A DNA stretch of 64,000 bases, from contig NZ_JAPDSH010000001.1 of assembly GCF_029143285.1 (NCBI RefSeq), positions 372,001 to 436,000 on the forward strand, written 5' to 3'. Shown here in pieces: positions 42,901-50,545 of this stretch. Made by a program: the position numbers and the translations under genes. This DNA is from Vagococcus proximus. Lineage in GTDB: Bacteria > Bacillota > Bacilli > Lactobacillales > Vagococcaceae. The notes under the pieces are model-generated. The model was given only the letters and a program-made list of their open reading frames with translations. It was not told where the DNA came from and did not search any database. Numbering within the stretch: the first letter of the stretch is position 1; every line of letters begins with the position of its first letter.

Positions 42901-44872
42901 AGAAAAAGTAACGGTTAAATCAGCTCCGATAAAAGAAGGGTATCAATTAGTAAGTGTTAAGGTTGACGGTAAAGAAGTCGGAGTAAAAGAAGCCTTGGAC
43001 TTAGAAATAACTAAAGTTGAACAGAAAGTAGAATTTACATACGGCCCCAAATTGGTGATTGAGTTACCTGAGCTAACAGAGCAACCAATAACAGCTACTC
43101 ATATAACAACCGAAGGTAAAAAATATGCTGATGCGGAAGTATTTGAAGGGAAAATAGGGGAAATATTTGATATTAAAGCTGCTCCGATAAAAGAAGGCTA
43201 TCAACTAGTGGGTGTAAAAGTTAATAATAGATTACAAAAAGTGTCAGAGACAGTGCCTGTCAAAGTCACAGCGAGTGCCCAAAGTGTTGTCTTTATTTAC
43301 GGACCTAAATTAACTATTGAATTACCTGAATTGGATGTTCAACCTGTAAGTGTTCAACATGTCACGACAGAAGGAAAAGAATATGCTGAAACCGAAATAT
43401 TAACAGGAACAAGCGGTGAAAAAGTAACAACAAAAGCCGCACCATTAAAAGAAGGTTACCGTATTGTAGGTGTTAAAGTTAATAATAATTGGCTAGAACC
43501 AATTGAGAGCACAGATGTTACTCTAACAGGAACTGCTCAATCCGTAACGTATGTTTATGGTCCCGATTTAACTATAGAATTACCTGAATTAGAGAGTCAA
43601 CCAGTTATGATCCATCATGTATTAACCACGGGTGAAGAGTATGCCCCAAGCGATGTTAAAACAGGGGCTATCGGTGACGTTTTAACTACGGTACAAGCTG
43701 GATTAAAACCAGGATTCAAATTAGTCGGTGTGAAGGTTGGCGACAAGTGGGTAACGCCAGCGGAAACGGTCGATATCAAGGTGACAGCACAAGCACAATC
43801 AGTGACCTATGTCTATGGACCAGATATTACCGTCGAATTACCAGAGGTGACAGCTCAGCCTATTACGGTTAAACATATTACATCAGATGGTAAAGAATAT
43901 GATAAAACAACAGTAATTGAAGGGAAGAATGGTGACGTTGTTAAAGCTAAGTCAAGTGCGCTAAAAGAAGGTTATGATTTAGTAGGTGTCTTGATTAATA
44001 AACAAGTAGTTAAAACTAATGATACGGTAGAGTTGAAAATAAAACCTACTGCCCAATCGGTTATATTTATATATGGGCCGAAGCTAATTACGGAATTACC
44101 TTTATTAGATGCGCAACCTGTAAAAGTGATGTATAGCTATAATAATGGTGAGGAATACGCTAAATCAATACAACTAAGTGGAAAAATTGGCGATAAAGTC
44201 CATCCTAAACCAATTAAGCCTAAAAAAGGTGATGAATTAGTAGGGATAAAAATTAACGATAAGTTGCTAGATGAACGTAACGATAAAGAGTTAGAGATGA
44301 CCGTTACGGCATCTGTCCAAACTGTCGAATTTATCTATGGGCCAAAAGTAATAGAACCAACACCTGAAGTTGAAGAACATAAAATTAAAGTATCGTATGT
44401 TATGAAAGATGGTTCAGAATATGCGCCAAGTATTATTTTAAGTGGTAAAGTAGGAGCAAAAGTCCTTGCTAAATCAGCTAAATTAAAAGAGTTAGTTAAA
44501 TTAGTTGCCGTTAAAATAGATGGTGAAGATGCACCGTTAGATGAGGGAACAAAATTAAAAACAGAGTTGGAAATGGTTATTGGAGACAAGGATAAAGAAG
44601 TACAGTTTATTTATAGTAAACACAATAAAACTGAGCCTTTAACTGAAGAAAAACCAAGTATTTCGTTTAATAAACCAGACCGACCGAAGTTTAAATCTCA
44701 CTCAACATCAACTAGACCAGAAGTTAAAAAATCATCAAAAGATAGCACAGCTTTACCACAAACAGGAGAAGGAAAAGTAACAGGTGTTATCGCTTCTATC
44801 TTAGGTGGTATAGTAATAGCTGGCGCTGGATTTATATATGTTAAATCATCACGATCACGTAAAAGAGATTAA
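39941..44872 (+). CDS. Giant LPQTG-anchored surface protein with seven ~85-residue repeats
   Basis: This 1643-residue wall protein has a signal peptide (about residues 1-27) and a basic stretch, 'KNRKKTKRKKS', rarely seen so soon after a signal. A long region with Ig/DUF11-like strands follows (about 50-960). Seven tandem repeats (about 962-1560) come next; each has 'GEEYA', 'KEGYxLVGVKV' and ends 'VxFIYGPKLTIELPE'. These look like a MucBP-related beta-grasp domain joined by short ELPE linkers. A Lys/Ser/Pro linker, LPQTG, a membrane helix and 'KSSRSRKRD' end it. Ligand unknown; probably an adhesin under control of the divergent Mga-like gene. Confidence 0.87.
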   Translation: MKKYSYMLYTALLVSAPVVNASTSLATNTNSKMNDVTSEQKNRKKTKRKKSLSLNSVVLKSEVKDVLAGEVAPFRLKLNISKPVKATTATLVVKLPEKAELATSLKDLTIEEVTPVLKNGTLRYDFKKLTKGISANKKLSFKTKNGITPNGTKLSVNGELEIDGARSKTEKAVVTILSEATFALTNKFSHKVGDDSKVQIPAPGEEAVWNFNITSPKVKEGIEYIKEGTDLTYSLILDEGLTFVSMENNQPKPTVSVINVPGSPNNGKQELTWVLPAPSYEEQGKKEGVLQGHDFSLKLKVAEDAKVFESLMTSLTAFATFVGGEFKSINHDGSLMVGPDDTKNPPPVTDGGVYAIAHRGALDGHGNVSTQSDNPDPDVYEGAQLNWQVMLTSGMTNSPHLTNDMKDYTVVYDLDKHLEFTGFAAGSADYRPNSSYPENVPLLKQPNYDLYVKYTDEADFREKPNYKDVKPGNNYTPKVLGIEKGKKVDKIMLKFNYAPAGMYGPTVAFGTTPEKEYFGKITNHATVQAQGVRFSSQGAIYKYSEKGVFDFLTNDYIPGNDKWLGYMGVRSANVVAYPEGDDKVINTTVGLTQTAEDETVISGDNKVQVSLVSDESSLATIKGPFESFVALPKGITLDESAVKDLTHSIKVIENDFQGKGKQLVDIKWDAERIVPKADLTESLPVHIDVEKAPKTLNFELFTTIKEDQKVKVPESSQELGTKKVEDVFDIDKDGDTKEFILKNDKKYVSVRDEALIIATSFNNKNVSVTEGINEADLGDTVTGVMDIHKTSSEVFDDFILMGSVPSLNDSTLITGEERKSEFELSLKKAITLPEDWKDKVSVFYSTTKNPNTVGELDVNTDYAGQDPIKNPIQGENAKWISESDVKDFSEMKSFKLIFDKKDKEWVAGSTRRVLFEMGVPESVWDLKVGDVKKAWFTVAAAADKLVPTEAVKTGVSVEGKAEFISVTHKVSSGEDYAPIEKIKGKAGEKVTVKSAPIKEGYQLVSVKVDGKEVGVKEALDLEITKVEQKVEFTYGPKLVIELPELTEQPITATHITTEGKKYADAEVFEGKIGEIFDIKAAPIKEGYQLVGVKVNNRLQKVSETVPVKVTASAQSVVFIYGPKLTIELPELDVQPVSVQHVTTEGKEYAETEILTGTSGEKVTTKAAPLKEGYRIVGVKVNNNWLEPIESTDVTLTGTAQSVTYVYGPDLTIELPELESQPVMIHHVLTTGEEYAPSDVKTGAIGDVLTTVQAGLKPGFKLVGVKVGDKWVTPAETVDIKVTAQAQSVTYVYGPDITVELPEVTAQPITVKHITSDGKEYDKTTVIEGKNGDVVKAKSSALKEGYDLVGVLINKQVVKTNDTVELKIKPTAQSVIFIYGPKLITELPLLDAQPVKVMYSYNNGEEYAKSIQLSGKIGDKVHPKPIKPKKGDELVGIKINDKLLDERNDKELEMTVTASVQTVEFIYGPKVIEPTPEVEEHKIKVSYVMKDGSEYAPSIILSGKVGAKVLAKSAKLKELVKLVAVKIDGEDAPLDEGTKLKTELEMVIGDKDKEVQFIYSKHNKTEPLTEEKPSISFNKPDRPKFKSHSTSTRPEVKKSSKDSTALPQTGEGKVTGVIASILGGIVIAGAGFIYVKSSRSRKRD
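42824..44622 (+). repeat. Seven tandem repeats of about 257 bp in the giant surface protein gene
   Basis: Seven units of about 85 codons are joined end to end. Units 2 to 4 are most alike, and units 6 and 7 are diverged and lack the ELPE linker. The DNA is not identical between units, so the expansion is old, unlike the TEP tract at 14563-15615. Confidence 0.85.
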
Positions 44873-44900
44873 AAAAAGAAGCCAAAGGCTTCTTTTTTTT
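44871..44900 (+). terminator. Terminator after giant surface protein gene
   Basis: A stem AAAAAAAGAAGCC with GGCTTCTTTTTTT around a three-base loop. Confidence 0.88.
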
Positions 44901-44994
44901 GTGGGTTTAATTGTAAAAAGTTAGTAAAAGAAACAAATAAGAACGGTGTTGTGTTAAACTAAACATTATAATTATTCAAAGGAGCGTGTCAGGT

Positions 44995-45315
44995 ATGAAA
45001 TTTGGCGTTTTGATTGAAACAAAGGAACCAGAAAAAGCGTGGAATGGTTTTAGGTTTGCGTGTGCGTCTTTAGAAAAAAAACATGAAGTTAAAGTGTTTT
45101 TGATGAGTGAAGCAGTTGAATGTGAGCTTATAGAACATGCTGTTTATAATGTTAAAGAGCAGATGGAACGTTTTGAAAAATTAGGTGGAGAACTATTAGC
45201 TTGTGGAACATGCCTTAAATCAAGACAGTTAGAAGAGGAATCCGTATGTCCAATATCTACAATGTTTGATTGTGTGGAGATGGTGGAATGGGCGGATAAA
45301 ACGATCACTTTCTAG
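44995..45315 (+). CDS. DsrE/DsrF-like protein
   Basis: This 106-residue cytoplasmic protein has a Rossmann-like DsrE fold: 'FGVLIETKEPEKAWNGFRFACASL' strand-helix, 'EVKVFLMSEAV' second strand, and 'LLACGTCLKSR' with two Cys at the position where sulfur-carrying family members hold persulfide. It likely takes part in sulfur relay or small-molecule binding. The start is the ATG at 44995, 10 bases after AAAGGAG; the GTG at 44986 is too close to it. It is alone, with no dsr or tus partner genes nearby. Confidence 0.75.
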   Translation: MKFGVLIETKEPEKAWNGFRFACASLEKKHEVKVFLMSEAVECELIEHAVYNVKEQMERFEKLGGELLACGTCLKSRQLEEESVCPISTMFDCVEMVEWADKTITF

Positions 45316-45606
45316 CTTTGGAGGATGACCTAAAGGGGAATTTTTTTCACTACGAAAAAAGTTCTTCTATTTTTTTATGACTATTTTAAAATATACAATA
45401 AGTTTTTTTATTGAACGGTATTTAAACGCATTGACAATAAAAGTAGCAAATGGTATTTTTAATTCAATGTATGAGTGTTATATAGTGTTATATTCATATA
45501 GAGCTAAAAAAGTGTAAAAAATTAAATTTATCCGGATTTTTTGTATATAAAAGGTGCGTTAAAAATTTAACGAGATTTCTATTTGTTTTAGGAGGAGTTG
45601 TTAGCA
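45316..45606 (+). promoter_or_regulatory. 290-bp regulatory region before the DGHH protein gene
   Basis: TTGACA (45431-45436) and TGGTATTTT (extended -10, 45451-45459) are 17 bases apart. AGTGTTATAT is repeated in tandem at 45474-45493, right after the expected transcription start. A 16-bp near-perfect palindrome (CGTTAAA-AA-TTTAACG) lies at 45557-45572 in the untranslated leader. Together these suggest a regulated leader. Confidence 0.55.
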
Positions 45607-46914
45607 GTGATTAAGTTATTTGGAAAGAAAAAACCAAAAGTTCAATATTTGAATTATGATTCATATGAGGAAGAGTTAGATTTAAATTTAATGAGTGATA
45701 GTGTTATTATTAAAGTTGAAAATGGGTTAGGAAATTTAAAAACGACTGTGTCACAAATTGGTGAGGAAAATGGATTGTCGTTAGAGTTGAATGGTACGAA
45801 GGTTCTTTTAGCAGAGTCCGATGTAAATGTGGATGAGACAACTGTAAAAACTATAGAAGATTATGCGAATGTAACGAATCCAGAGCGTATTGTTACCAAA
45901 TCAGATGATTATCGTATGATAATGAATGAAGAAGAGGCAACGTTTGATGAACTTTTGAAGATTAATGAGGATATTTTTGGAATGATGGCGTCTGGATTTT
46001 ATAAAATATCTTTAAAAACTATTTTTCCAACTTATGGTCAAAAAGAACTATTTTCTTCAGAAATTAAAAATAAAGAATTAAAAGCCTCTGTAGATACTTA
46101 TTATGGCTCAGTTGAGGGAGATGCCATTTTTGCAGATAAACGCTTGGCCTACATGTTACCCACTCAAAATGAAGAAACTATTTCGGATAAATGTTTAGAG
46201 AGTTATCGTAATAAATCGTATTTAGGTAGAGGACTAATTCTGTCGTTTACTGGATTTCTAGGCGGCCTTTTAGATGGTCATCATAAAGCAACAGTTGCAT
46301 ATGAACGTGGCATTCCTTTAGAGTGTTTAACAATTGAAGCTTTGTCAGACCAACGTGCGCTTCGTTTGAAGCGTTCACAGCTCAAATTGTTAGGTGTTAG
46401 ACCACAAGCTTTCCCAACACCCAAGTCTATTCCTACAATTGAAGAGTACGCTCAAATTAATAGTTTTATCAATGACTTAGGTTTAGCAAGTCACCGTGAA
46501 GTAGGCTTGCTTTATAGACGTATTTTAAATGGTGAACAATTGTTATCAAGTTCTGAATTTGATGCTTTAATATCGTATTGTCACTTGTATTATAAGAAAG
46601 CATTGGTTGAATTATATCCAATTGCATTGGAATTGCAGTATAAAAATTCTAGGAAAAAGTACTTCTCATATGTGACACAAATCAATAATGAATCGAGTGT
46701 AGATGAGATTTTGTATGATTATTTGAAAAAGGATCAACGTAGTTGCCCTGAAACAACAAAAGAGTGTGAGGGATACTTTGGTCGTAAGCTGAAAGTAAAT
46801 AACTCATATGTTATAAATTCAAAATTTGAAAAAAAACACCAATCAGATTCTGCATTTTCAGCAAGACCAATGTTGCCATTATTAGCATTACTTAAAATGG
46901 ACGAAGCAAAATAA
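45607..46914 (+). CDS. Unknown cytoplasmic protein with ParB-like DGHH motif
   Basis: This 435-residue protein has no signal or membrane helix and no family I can name. At residues 223-228 it reads 'DGHHKA' followed by 'TVAYERGIPLECLTI', matching the Asp-Gly-His-His/Arg motif and following strand of ParB/sulfiredoxin-fold nucleotide-binding proteins ('DGHHR...A...G'). The rest shows alpha/beta character and a helical C-terminal half. GTG at 45607 is taken as start (GGAGG 11 bases upstream); a TTG at 45598 is too near the ribosome site. It could be a nucleotide-hydrolysing or kinase-like enzyme. It stands alone between its own promoter and terminator. Confidence 0.5.
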   Translation: MIKLFGKKKPKVQYLNYDSYEEELDLNLMSDSVIIKVENGLGNLKTTVSQIGEENGLSLELNGTKVLLAESDVNVDETTVKTIEDYANVTNPERIVTKSDDYRMIMNEEEATFDELLKINEDIFGMMASGFYKISLKTIFPTYGQKELFSSEIKNKELKASVDTYYGSVEGDAIFADKRLAYMLPTQNEETISDKCLESYRNKSYLGRGLILSFTGFLGGLLDGHHKATVAYERGIPLECLTIEALSDQRALRLKRSQLKLLGVRPQAFPTPKSIPTIEEYAQINSFINDLGLASHREVGLLYRRILNGEQLLSSSEFDALISYCHLYYKKALVELYPIALELQYKNSRKKYFSYVTQINNESSVDEILYDYLKKDQRSCPETTKECEGYFGRKLKVNNSYVINSKFEKKHQSDSAFSARPMLPLLALLKMDEAK

Positions 46915-46940
46915 AATACCGATCTTTCGGTATTTTTTTT
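46913..46940 (+). terminator. Terminator
   Basis: A 9-bp stem (46914-46922 with 46927-46935), four-base loop, long T run. Confidence 0.85.
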
Positions 46941-47019
46941 TTGAGTCCAAACGATTGACCCGCTTAATTCCTTTGTGTTAAGGTCATAGAGTTGAGTTTT
47001 TTAAGGAGGAGTTAAGAGT

Positions 47020-48189
47020 ATGACAAGAAAAAGACAGCAGTATTTATTAATGCTGGGCATTATATTGGTTGCAACGAATTTAAGGGCCCCAATTACTTCG
47101 GTAGGCCCAGTTGTTAATCAAATTAGTAGTGAGTTAAATTTGAATGGGACATTAACAGGATTGGTTTCAACGACCCCTTTAGTTTCCTTTGCAGTATTTT
47201 CAATGCTAGCACCAAAAATTGAGAGACGGTTTGGTATTGAGCGAGTATTATTTGTTGCCTTATTATTTTTGACAGTTGGAATTATAATTCGCTCGCTTGG
47301 TTCAACATTCAGTTTATTTTTTGGTACGGTATTTATTGGAATTGGCATAGCGCATGGTAATGTACTATTACCTAGTATGGTGAAACGTTATTTTCCAGAT
47401 AAACTTGGAATGATGACCGGAGCCTATTCTGTTGCAATGACGACGTTTGGAGCATTGGCATCGGGTATTAGTCTACCCGTTTCAAAGATAGGTGGAATGG
47501 GATGGCAAGGAGCACTAGCTATTTGGATGATCCTTTCACTTGTAACAGCATGTGTATGGTTCCCACAACTCAAGACTAAAACAACAGTTGATTTGTCGAT
47601 AAGTAAAGAGGAATCAACTAAACTTATGCATTCGTCACTTGCATGGGCGATTAGTTTATTTATGGGAATTCAATCTTTAGTTTTCTATACGTTAGCTGCA
47701 TGGTTGCCTGCTATATTGTCAGATAAGGGAATTAAGGCAGAGAGTGCAGGTTTGATCTTAACTGTATTACAATTGTTTATTATTCCTGCGACATTTTTTG
47801 TACCAGTTTTAACAACAAAAGTTAAAAAACAATATCTATTAGTTATTGTAGGTGTTGGTAGTATCATTGTCGGTGTATTTGGTATTATAGTTTCAGATTC
47901 AGTTATTATTAATTATATAGCTGCTGCTTTGATTGGAAATGGTGGGGGATTCTGTTTTAGTTTATCAATGATGTTCTTTAGTTTGAGAACATCAAGCCCG
48001 CATCAAGCTTCTGAGTTATCTGGTATGGCACAGGCGATTGGTTATTTACTTGCAGCCTGTGGACCATTGATGTTTGGTATGTTGCATGATTTAACAAATA
48101 GTTGGTTATCTCCACTCTTTATTTTATTAGCATTATCTGTTATTTTATTAGGTGTAGGGTTAAAATCATCCCAAAATAAACAATTATAA
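47020..48189 (+). CDS. CynX/NimT-type MFS transporter
   Basis: This 389-residue protein has about 12 membrane helices. The N terminus 'ATNLRAPITSVGPVVNQI' and the helix 4 region 'GIGIAHGNVLLPSMVKRYFP' are hallmarks of the CynX/NimT/YeaN branch of the major facilitator family, which includes 2-nitroimidazole and cyanate transporters. The substrate is unknown. AAGGAGG lies 10 bases before the ATG. The cysteine hydrolase gene follows after 35 bases and may share the transcript. Confidence 0.85.
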   Translation: MTRKRQQYLLMLGIILVATNLRAPITSVGPVVNQISSELNLNGTLTGLVSTTPLVSFAVFSMLAPKIERRFGIERVLFVALLFLTVGIIIRSLGSTFSLFFGTVFIGIGIAHGNVLLPSMVKRYFPDKLGMMTGAYSVAMTTFGALASGISLPVSKIGGMGWQGALAIWMILSLVTACVWFPQLKTKTTVDLSISKEESTKLMHSSLAWAISLFMGIQSLVFYTLAAWLPAILSDKGIKAESAGLILTVLQLFIIPATFFVPVLTTKVKKQYLLVIVGVGSIIVGVFGIIVSDSVIINYIAAALIGNGGGFCFSLSMMFFSLRTSSPHQASELSGMAQAIGYLLAACGPLMFGMLHDLTNSWLSPLFILLALSVILLGVGLKSSQNKQL

Positions 48190-48224
48190 ATCATTGTGTT
48201 CTTCTATAATAAGTGAGGTGTAAC

Positions 48225-48719
48225 ATGATACAAGATGCATTGGTAGTCATTGATTTACAAAGAGGGGTTCATACGATAGAAGCTCCTTTGTATGAACTAA
48301 ATAAAATCATAAAAGGTGTGAATGACCGTATTGATTTATACCGTGAAGCGGGTAAGACAATTATTTTTGTTCAACATTTTAATGATAGTAATTTAGTTAA
48401 AGGCAGCAAAGACTGGGAATTATTTTCAGTATTAAAGAATGAGCCAACGGATAGTTATATTGATAAAGAAACGGCGAATTCTTTTTATAACACAACTCTT
48501 TTAGATATTTTAAAAGAAGAGGAAATAAATTCAATTGAATTTTGTGGAGCGCAAACAGAGTATTGTGTGGATACGGCGATTCGATTTGCTCAAGGTAGTG
48601 GCTTTAACTGTTATGTTACCCCGGGGTTGCACACGACTTCGGATAGCGAGATTTTATCAGCAGAACAAATTATTGCGCATCATGATTATATTTGGCGTAA
48701 TTGGTTTTTAAGTAACTAA
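48225..48719 (+). CDS. Isochorismatase-family cysteine hydrolase
   Basis: This 164-residue alpha/beta hydrolase has the family's catalytic triad: Asp in 'LVVIDLQRG', Lys in 'YIDKETANSF', and Cys in 'FCGAQTEYCVDTAI'. A cis-peptide segment lies just before that Cys. The family includes nicotinamidase and N-carbamoyl amidases. The short length fits the small single-domain type; the substrate is open. The ATG at 48225 has GAGGTG upstream; the GTG at 48213 lies inside that site. It may be co-transcribed with the transporter before it. Confidence 0.85.
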   Translation: MIQDALVVIDLQRGVHTIEAPLYELNKIIKGVNDRIDLYREAGKTIIFVQHFNDSNLVKGSKDWELFSVLKNEPTDSYIDKETANSFYNTTLLDILKEEEINSIEFCGAQTEYCVDTAIRFAQGSGFNCYVTPGLHTTSDSEILSAEQIIAHHDYIWRNWFLSN

Positions 48720-48726
48720 TAGCAGT

Positions 48727-48772
48727 AACAACACCTATTTAGATTTTATTCTAAATAGGTGTTGTTTTTTTA
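48727..48772 (+). terminator. Terminator that shares sequence with the next operator
   Basis: A perfect 17-bp stem (48727-48743 with 48750-48766) around TTTTAT, then T run. The arms contain CTATTTAGA/TCTAAATAG, the same core as the sdpR-like operator 25 bp downstream. Confidence 0.9.
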
Positions 48773-48790
48773 TAATCCCAATGTTACACT

Positions 48791-48830
48791 CTATTTAGAA
48801 AGTTATCTAATTAGAAAAACTTCTAAATAG
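48791..48830 (+). promoter_or_regulatory. Inverted-repeat operator before the ArsR-type gene
   Basis: CTATTTAGAA (48791-48800) is repeated inverted at 48821-48830, 20 bp apart; centre-to-centre distance about 30 bp. It covers the likely promoter, with TTACAC near 48785 as a weak -35. It fits self-repression by the ArsR-type protein. Confidence 0.65.
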
Positions 48831-48846
48831 AAAGGAGTAAGAAAAT

Positions 48847-49110
48847 ATGGGGATGTCAGAAACGTTAAAAGCCATTTCAGATCCTGTCAGGCGACAGATT
48901 CTTGAGATGTTAAAAGGTGGCGATTTATCCGCAGGGGATATTGCAGAGCGCATTGATTTGACCAATGCGACGGTATCTTATCATTTATCTCAATTGCAAA
49001 AAGCAGGATTGATTGAAAAACGTAAAGAGAAGAATTTTATTTATTATGAGTTGAATCTATCAGTTTTTGAGGACGTTCTAGTATGGATTCAACGTTTGGG
49101 AGGAAATTAA
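48847..49110 (+). CDS. sdpR: ArsR/SdpR-type repressor
   Basis: This 87-residue winged-helix protein ('ISDPVRRQILEMLKGGDLSAGDIAERIDLTNATVSYHLSQLQKAGLIEKRKEKNFIYYELN') has no Cys pair for metals, so it resembles the SdpR branch of the ArsR family. In Bacillus SdpR represses its own operon, and the membrane protein SdpI releases it when the SdpC toxin is present. Here the next gene, 1 base away, is SdpI-like. AAAGGAG lies 8 bases upstream. No sdpABC toxin genes are visible. The symbol is based on family and neighbour. Confidence 0.78.
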   Translation: MGMSETLKAISDPVRRQILEMLKGGDLSAGDIAERIDLTNATVSYHLSQLQKAGLIEKRKEKNFIYYELNLSVFEDVLVWIQRLGGN

Positions 49111-49111
49111 G

Positions 49112-49738
49112 ATGGAAAAAGTAGATTGGAAAACAGCGATAATAACAAGTGTGGTTACTCTTTTACCAATAGGAGCGGGCTTGTATTTTTATAAAGACTT
49201 ACCTGAAAGAATGGCCATACATTTTGATATTAATAACGTCGCAGATGGATTTGCAAGTAAAAATGTCACATTATTCTTGTTGCCACTCTTTATGGCAGCT
49301 GTTCAGTTATTTACTTGTGTGATGAGTGATCGAAAAAAAGAAGCAGGGTATAAACCTAAAATTGATTATATTTTTAAATGGATTATTCCGATTTTAAGTT
49401 TTATCGTATATGGTTTAACACTAGCGGTAGGGTTAAATAAACCTGTTGATATTCGTGTTGTGATTTGTCTTGTTTTAGGTCTTATCTTTATGATTATTGG
49501 AAACTATCTACCTAAAACACGTGGTAATTATAGTTCTAGTAACCGGCCGTTTAGAAAAGTTAAGTCGTCATCTGTTATGAAGGAATATAATCGAGTGATG
49601 GGGTATGTCTTTTTAATTATAGGTTTGCTAATGGTTGTTTCAATTTTCTTTGCACCAGTTGTTTCAGCAGCGGTTATTGTTATATTTGTTGTTATAAGCA
49701 TTGCTATGGGTCTGTATTACATGAGAAAAGGGAGATAG
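49112..49738 (+). CDS. sdpI: SdpI-like membrane protein (DUF1648)
   Basis: This 208-residue protein has a DUF1648 start ('LPIGAGLYFYKDLPERMAIHFDINNVADGFASKN', about residues 18-51). Further hydrophobic helices, about six in all, follow; the middle holds the SdpI-type 'GNYLPKTRGN' (about residues 130-139). In Bacillus SdpI gives immunity to the SdpC cannibalism toxin and signals to SdpR. It is encoded together with an SdpR-like repressor, so the pair may sense and resist a peptide toxin made by neighbours, or respond to some envelope signal. Confidence 0.8.
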   Translation: MEKVDWKTAIITSVVTLLPIGAGLYFYKDLPERMAIHFDINNVADGFASKNVTLFLLPLFMAAVQLFTCVMSDRKKEAGYKPKIDYIFKWIIPILSFIVYGLTLAVGLNKPVDIRVVICLVLGLIFMIIGNYLPKTRGNYSSSNRPFRKVKSSSVMKEYNRVMGYVFLIIGLLMVVSIFFAPVVSAAVIVIFVVISIAMGLYYMRKGR

Positions 49739-49744
49739 TTATTA

Positions 49745-49753
49745 TGTTATACT
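49745..49753 (+). promoter_or_regulatory. Extended -10 promoter before the HAD gene
   Basis: TGTTATACT lies 7 bases after the SdpI stop codon and about 33 bases before the next start, so the HAD gene likely has its own promoter. No -35 is clear. Confidence 0.5.
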
Positions 49754-49786
49754 ATAAGTAATATAAGAGGGACAAGGGGAATGGTT

Positions 49787-50524
49787 ATGAAAAGAAAAGC
49801 GTTTATTTTTGATTTAGATGATACGCTATACGATCAGTTTTTAACCTTCAAACAAGGGTTTGATTTATTTTTAGGTACGTATACGGGAACTGAACCATTG
49901 TCGTCAATACCTGATACTATTTTACATTCGATATATATCAAGAGTCGTTACTATGGGGATCAAAATTTTGAAACCATTCAAAAGTATCCCGATAAACGTT
50001 TTTATTATGACAGTTTACGTGTTCGTTTAGCTTTTCAGGATTTTGGCTTTAACTTGACAGAAGAGGATACAAATTCTATTGATACGTTATATAAAAAAGA
50101 ACAGTCAAACCTTATATTAGCTCATGGTATGAGAGCGTGCTTAACAGAGCTGAAGAATGCAGGTCACTTTATTGGAGTCATAACAAATGGCTATTCTCAA
50201 CAGCAACGTGATAAACTAGCGGCCCTTCAAGTGTCAGATTTGATGGAGAGGGAAACGATATTAGTATCAGCGGATACGCCCTGGATAAAGCCTCAAAAAG
50301 AGTTGTTTGAGTATTATATATCTGAGCATCATTTAGAAGATTTCGCTACATTCTATATAGGAGACTCTTATGAGAATGATGTACTAGGAGCGTGGAATAG
50401 TTCTATCACGCCAATCTGGTTAAATAAAAAGAAACAGCTAGTTGAAGAGGGTGAACATGATTTGTATCATGTAACATCTTACGACGACATGTATCATTTA
50501 CTAAAAAAAATAAGCACCCAATAA
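49787..50524 (+). CDS. HAD-superfamily hydrolase
   Basis: This 245-residue cytoplasmic phosphatase has motif I 'DLDDTLYD' (nucleophile and acid Asp), motif II Thr in 'GVITNGY', motif III Lys in 'WIKPQKELF', and motif IV 'IGDSYENDVLGAW'. A helical cap lies between motifs I and II (C1 type). It probably acts on a small phosphorylated metabolite such as a sugar phosphate or nucleotide. The ATG at 49787 is 7 bases after AAGGGG; the in-frame ATG at 49781 is also possible. Confidence 0.88.
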   Translation: MKRKAFIFDLDDTLYDQFLTFKQGFDLFLGTYTGTEPLSSIPDTILHSIYIKSRYYGDQNFETIQKYPDKRFYYDSLRVRLAFQDFGFNLTEEDTNSIDTLYKKEQSNLILAHGMRACLTELKNAGHFIGVITNGYSQQQRDKLAALQVSDLMERETILVSADTPWIKPQKELFEYYISEHHLEDFATFYIGDSYENDVLGAWNSSITPIWLNKKKQLVEEGEHDLYHVTSYDDMYHLLKKISTQ

Positions 50525-50545
50525 TAGGGGGCTTATTTTTTTTAG
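50503..50545. terminator. Bidirectional terminator
   Basis: Stem AATAAGC(A)CCC with GGG(G)GCTTATT, A and T runs both sides, between convergent HAD and ECF ATPase genes. Confidence 0.8.

Noticed and set aside
48847-49738. Arsenic or metal resistance
   Set aside because: The ArsR-type protein lacks the metal-binding Cys pair and the partner is SdpI-like, not an efflux pump.
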